Part shown: positions 5,777 through 7,779 of the stretch, piece after piece
Numbering within the stretch: position 1 is the stretch's first letter
How the letters are laid out: each line of letters opens with the position of its first letter
Assembly: GCA_021815285.1 (NCBI GenBank)
Contig: JAKAHE010000097.1
Location: 1 to 7,779, forward strand
DNA length: 7,779 nt
Origin: Nitrospirota bacterium
GTDB taxonomy: Bacteria > Nitrospirota > JACRHJ01
Direction: 5' to 3'
Translations under genes and position numbers: made by a program
The notes under the pieces: model-generated
Told to the model about the DNA's origin: nothing
What the model saw: only the letters and a program-made list of their open reading frames with translations
Databases searched by the model: none

Positions 5777-5876
5777 TTTCACCACGGAGACACAGAGAGG
5801 AACAAATTTTTTTTGGGGTTAAACCTGGAAAATGTTTTGGGTTTCCTCTTTGTTTCTGCGTCCTCTGCGGTTCAAA
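5777..5876. repeat. MITE-like imperfect palindrome of the ACCACGGAGACACAGAG type
   Basis: The left arm ACCACGGAGACACAGAGAGG (5781-5800) pairs imperfectly with the right arm at 5845-5872, which begins CCTCTTTGTTTCTGCG and ends CCTCTGCGGTT. The outer edges TTTC and CAAA extend the symmetry to about 5777 and 5876. The centre has T8 (5807-5814). This sequence style, CACGGAGACACAGAG facing CTCTGTG/CTCTGCGGTT, is one I recognise as a dispersed intergenic element in diverse bacterial genomes; that memory was not checked. It starts 5 bp after the prfB stop and ends 2 bp before the glycosylase ATG, so it is nearly the whole gap. Confidence 0.7.
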
Positions 5877-5878
5877 TT

Positions 5879-6517
5879 ATGACAGTTAACGACCTGCTTC
5901 AGCATTATAAATCGCGCAAGGACGAAATCCGCGCCCGTTTGGCCGAGTTCAAGGAGACCTGGAGACAGGGCGACCTAGCGATATTCAAGGAACTCTGCTT
6001 CTGCATCCTGACGGCGAACACATCGGCAAGGATGGGTATCACCTGCATTGAGGCCGCAGGCGACGGCATCCTGACCGCCGACGCCGAAGGCATACGGAAT
6101 ATCCTCTGCGGCAGGTACCGCTTCTGGAAAACCCGCCCGAATTACATTGTCCATACTCGGGAATACCTGAAAACCAAGTGTGACCTCAGAATAAAACGGC
6201 ATATCGAGTCTCTGGCCGATTTCCATGAACGGCGCGACTTCTTTGCGGACAACCCCGGCGTCAAGGGCCTGGGATACAAGGAAGCGAGCCACTTCCTGCG
6301 CAATATAGGTTTTGAGGGTTACGCCATCCTCGACATACACGTCGTCCGCCTCCTGCACGAGCTTGGCGTGCTCCCGGAGGCCAAACGTCCTGCGAACAGG
6401 AAGCAGTATGCTTTCATGGAAGAGAGGATGCGCGAGTTTTCAAAAGACATCAAAATCGGCATGGACGAGCTCGATCTCGCGCTCTGGAGCTACCGGACTG
6501 GCGAGATACTGAAGTAA
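5879..6517 (+). CDS. ogg: 8-oxoguanine DNA glycosylase/AP lyase, Ogg2 type
   Basis: This bifunctional base-excision repair enzyme should remove 8-oxoguanine from DNA and nick the abasic site by beta-elimination. From ATG 5879 the product is 212 aa, close to the Ogg2 size known from Methanocaldococcus jannaschii. The helix-hairpin-helix spans about 125-144 (NPGVKGLGYKEASHFLRNIG), with Lys134 as the Schiff-base nucleophile and Asp152 (AILDIHV) as the helper acid. FKELCFCILTANTSA (36-50) is the conserved N-terminal helix, and the ending LDLALWSYRTGEILK is also characteristic. No 4Fe-4S cysteine cluster is present, unlike Nth/MutY. A TTG at 5813 would add 22 residues encoded by the palindromic repeat and is rejected. 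No good ribosome site precedes 5879, as the repeat abuts it; translation may be weak or coupled to prfB. Confidence 0.88.
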   Translation: MTVNDLLQHYKSRKDEIRARLAEFKETWRQGDLAIFKELCFCILTANTSARMGITCIEAAGDGILTADAEGIRNILCGRYRFWKTRPNYIVHTREYLKTKCDLRIKRHIESLADFHERRDFFADNPGVKGLGYKEASHFLRNIGFEGYAILDIHVVRLLHELGVLPEAKRPANRKQYAFMEERMREFSKDIKIGMDELDLALWSYRTGEILK

Positions 6518-6531
6518 CGCCTTTAATTCCC

Positions 6532-6560
6532 TTGACCTGCCTGCAATTTCTTTCTATAAT
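6532..6560 (+). promoter_or_regulatory. Strong sigma70-type promoter of lysS
   Basis: TTGACC (6532-6537) and a perfect TATAAT (6555-6560) are separated by 17 bp, predicting a start at about 6567 and a leader of about 27 nt. A second TATAAT at 6571-6576 lacks a good -35. The leader carries GAGAGGA (6581-6587), 6 nt before the lysS ATG. This is the best promoter in the window and separates lysS from the prfB/ogg unit. Confidence 0.8.
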
Positions 6561-6593
6561 TCCAAGACGTTATAATCCACGAGAGGAATAATA

Positions 6594-7779
6594 ATGCTCG
6601 AAGAAAACGAACTGATACAGGTGCGCAAGAATAAGCTCGAAGAGCTTCGCGCGATGGGAATAAACCCTTACGGGCAGCGCTACGAAACAAAAGACCATGC
6701 AAAAGAACTGCACAATAAATACGGAGAAACCACCAAAGGAGAACTGGAAAACGGCAAAGTCCAGGTAAAGGCGGCGGGGCGCATTGTCGCGCTCAGGAGC
6801 TTCGGCAAGGCCGCATTCGCGCACATACTCGACGCAAGCGGCAAGATACAGATTTATATGAAGCGCGATATGCTTGGCGAGGAGCAGTTCAGGCTGATGA
6901 ACCTCCTGGATGTCGGCGACCATATCGGAGTCGAAGGCTTTCTTTTCCGCACAAAGACGAATGAACTTACGATAGAAGTGGAGAAGCTTGTGCTTCTGTC
7001 GAAGTCTCTTCGTCCACTGCCTGAGAAATGGCACGGCCTGACGGACATCGAGACCCGCTACCGCCAGAGATACGTGGACTTAATCGTAAACCCGGAAGTT
7101 CGCAATACGTTCGCAGTCCGTAACAGGATAATAAAATCGATACGCGCATTTCTGGAAGGTATGAGCTTCCTGGAAGTCGAGACGCCGATGATGCAGCAAA
7201 TCCCTGGCGGCGCTACAGCGCGGCCATTTATTACGCACCACAATGCGCTGGATATGGACTTATACCTCCGCATCGCGCCGGAGCTTTATTTAAAGCGCCT
7301 TATCGTCGGCGGTCTTGAGAGAGTCTTCGAGCTTAACAGGAATTTCAGGAACGAGGGCATCTCCGTAAAGCACAACCCGGAATTCACGATGCTTGAGTTC
7401 TACATGGCATATGCGGACTACCGCATCCTTATGGAGTTGACCGAGGAACTGTTTGCCCGCATCGCCAAGGATGTAAAGGGAAGCCTGAAGTTCACCTATC
7501 AGGGCGACGAAATAGATTTGACTCCTCCCTGGCCCCGCATGAGCATGGAAGAGGCGATAGTAAAATTCGCCGGAGCTTCCGCCGGGGACTTAAACGACCT
7601 TGAACGCGCGCGTGAATTCGCAAAGGAAAACGGTGTTCCGCTTGAAGACGACCTGTCGCTTGCGAAAGTAATCAACGAGATATTCGAAAAAACTACAGAG
7701 TTCAGGATAATGAATCCCGTATTTATAACCGATTATCCCGTAGACCTCTCTCCGCTTTCGCGCAGGAACGATGAGAATC
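6594..7779 (+). CDS. lysS: Lysyl-tRNA synthetase, class II (3' end beyond the window)
   Basis: The enzyme charges tRNA-Lys with lysine using ATP. The frame stays open from ATG 6594 to the window end: 395 codons plus one base, about 80% of a usual 490-510 aa LysS. Residues about 55-135 form the OB-fold anticodon-binding domain (VKAAGRIVALRSFGKAAFAHI). Class II motif 1 is at about 186-199 (FLEGMSFLEVETPM), followed by PGGATARPF. Motif 2 is at about 243-270 (RVFELNRNFRNEGISVKHNP, then EFTMLEFY), with Arg252 and Glu254 in the ATP-binding region. Near the edge, NPVFITDYPVDLSPLSR leads towards motif 3, which is cut off. The start is fixed by GAGAGGA at 6581-6587. In many deltaproteobacteria lysS follows prfB and precedes lol genes; here ogg separates them. 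Confidence 0.97.
   Translation, partial: MLEENELIQVRKNKLEELRAMGINPYGQRYETKDHAKELHNKYGETTKGELENGKVQVKAAGRIVALRSFGKAAFAHILDASGKIQIYMKRDMLGEEQFRLMNLLDVGDHIGVEGFLFRTKTNELTIEVEKLVLLSKSLRPLPEKWHGLTDIETRYRQRYVDLIVNPEVRNTFAVRNRIIKSIRAFLEGMSFLEVETPMMQQIPGGATARPFITHHNALDMDLYLRIAPELYLKRLIVGGLERVFELNRNFRNEGISVKHNPEFTMLEFYMAYADYRILMELTEELFARIAKDVKGSLKFTYQGDEIDLTPPWPRMSMEEAIVKFAGASAGDLNDLERAREFAKENGVPLEDDLSLAKVINEIFEKTTEFRIMNPVFITDYPVDLSPLSRRNDEN

Noticed and set aside
5807..5814. T8 run after prfB as an intrinsic terminator
   Set aside because: No GC-rich hairpin lies directly before it. The only pairing is the long-range repeat arms, with the T-run in the loop.
5813..5878. N-terminal extension of the Ogg2 protein from TTG 5813
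   Set aside because: Those codons lie inside the palindromic repeat (giving FLFVSASSAVQ), no ribosome site is present, and the family starts near ATG 5879.

Overview
The window looks like chromosomal DNA from a Gram-negative, probably anaerobic or microaerophilic bacterium. Lnt implies an outer membrane with triacylated lipoproteins. A PerR-type peroxide sensor, an Ogg2-type 8-oxoguanine glycosylase and a small assimilatory-type sulfite reductase fit an anaerobe. The lnt, prfB, lysS order recalls Desulfobacterota (deltaproteobacterial) genomes, but this lineage call is inference. Coding is dense, all genes are on the + strand, and most resident genes use many ATA (Ile) and AGG (Arg) codons.

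Layout. (1) 1-749: right-hand part of an IS3-family element, with a transposase OrfB cut by the window edge and a likely right end at about 749. (2) 820-3715: an apparent operon with a sigma70-type promoter and a palindrome at its start, then perR, a protein with two tandem Hfq/Sm-like domains, a second Hfq-like protein with a basic proline-rich tail, and lnt. The last three genes overlap by 20 and 8 nt. (3) 3716-4574: a 199-bp spacer with an FNR-like palindrome, then a small siroheme/4Fe-4S sulfite reductase gene whose codon use differs from its neighbours. (4) 4638-6517: prfB (release factor 2) with a textbook +1 programmed frameshift, a roughly 100-bp MITE-like imperfect palindrome that fills the next gap, and an ogg2 DNA glycosylase gene. 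(5) 6532-7779: a strong promoter and lysS (class II lysyl-tRNA synthetase), running off the right edge.

The most unusual content is the pair of overlapping hfq-like genes between perR and lnt. Together they carry three diverged Sm/Hfq domains. Only the second domain of the first protein keeps most of the canonical U-binding residues. The first domain has lost them, and the third is joined to a long, probably disordered Pro/Arg/Lys-rich tail. This suggests a heteromeric or pseudo-hexameric Hfq-type RNA chaperone, co-expressed with a redox-responsive regulator and an envelope lipoprotein enzyme. Assembly and function are inference; the domain assignments come from residue-by-residue comparison with E. 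coli Hfq recalled from memory.
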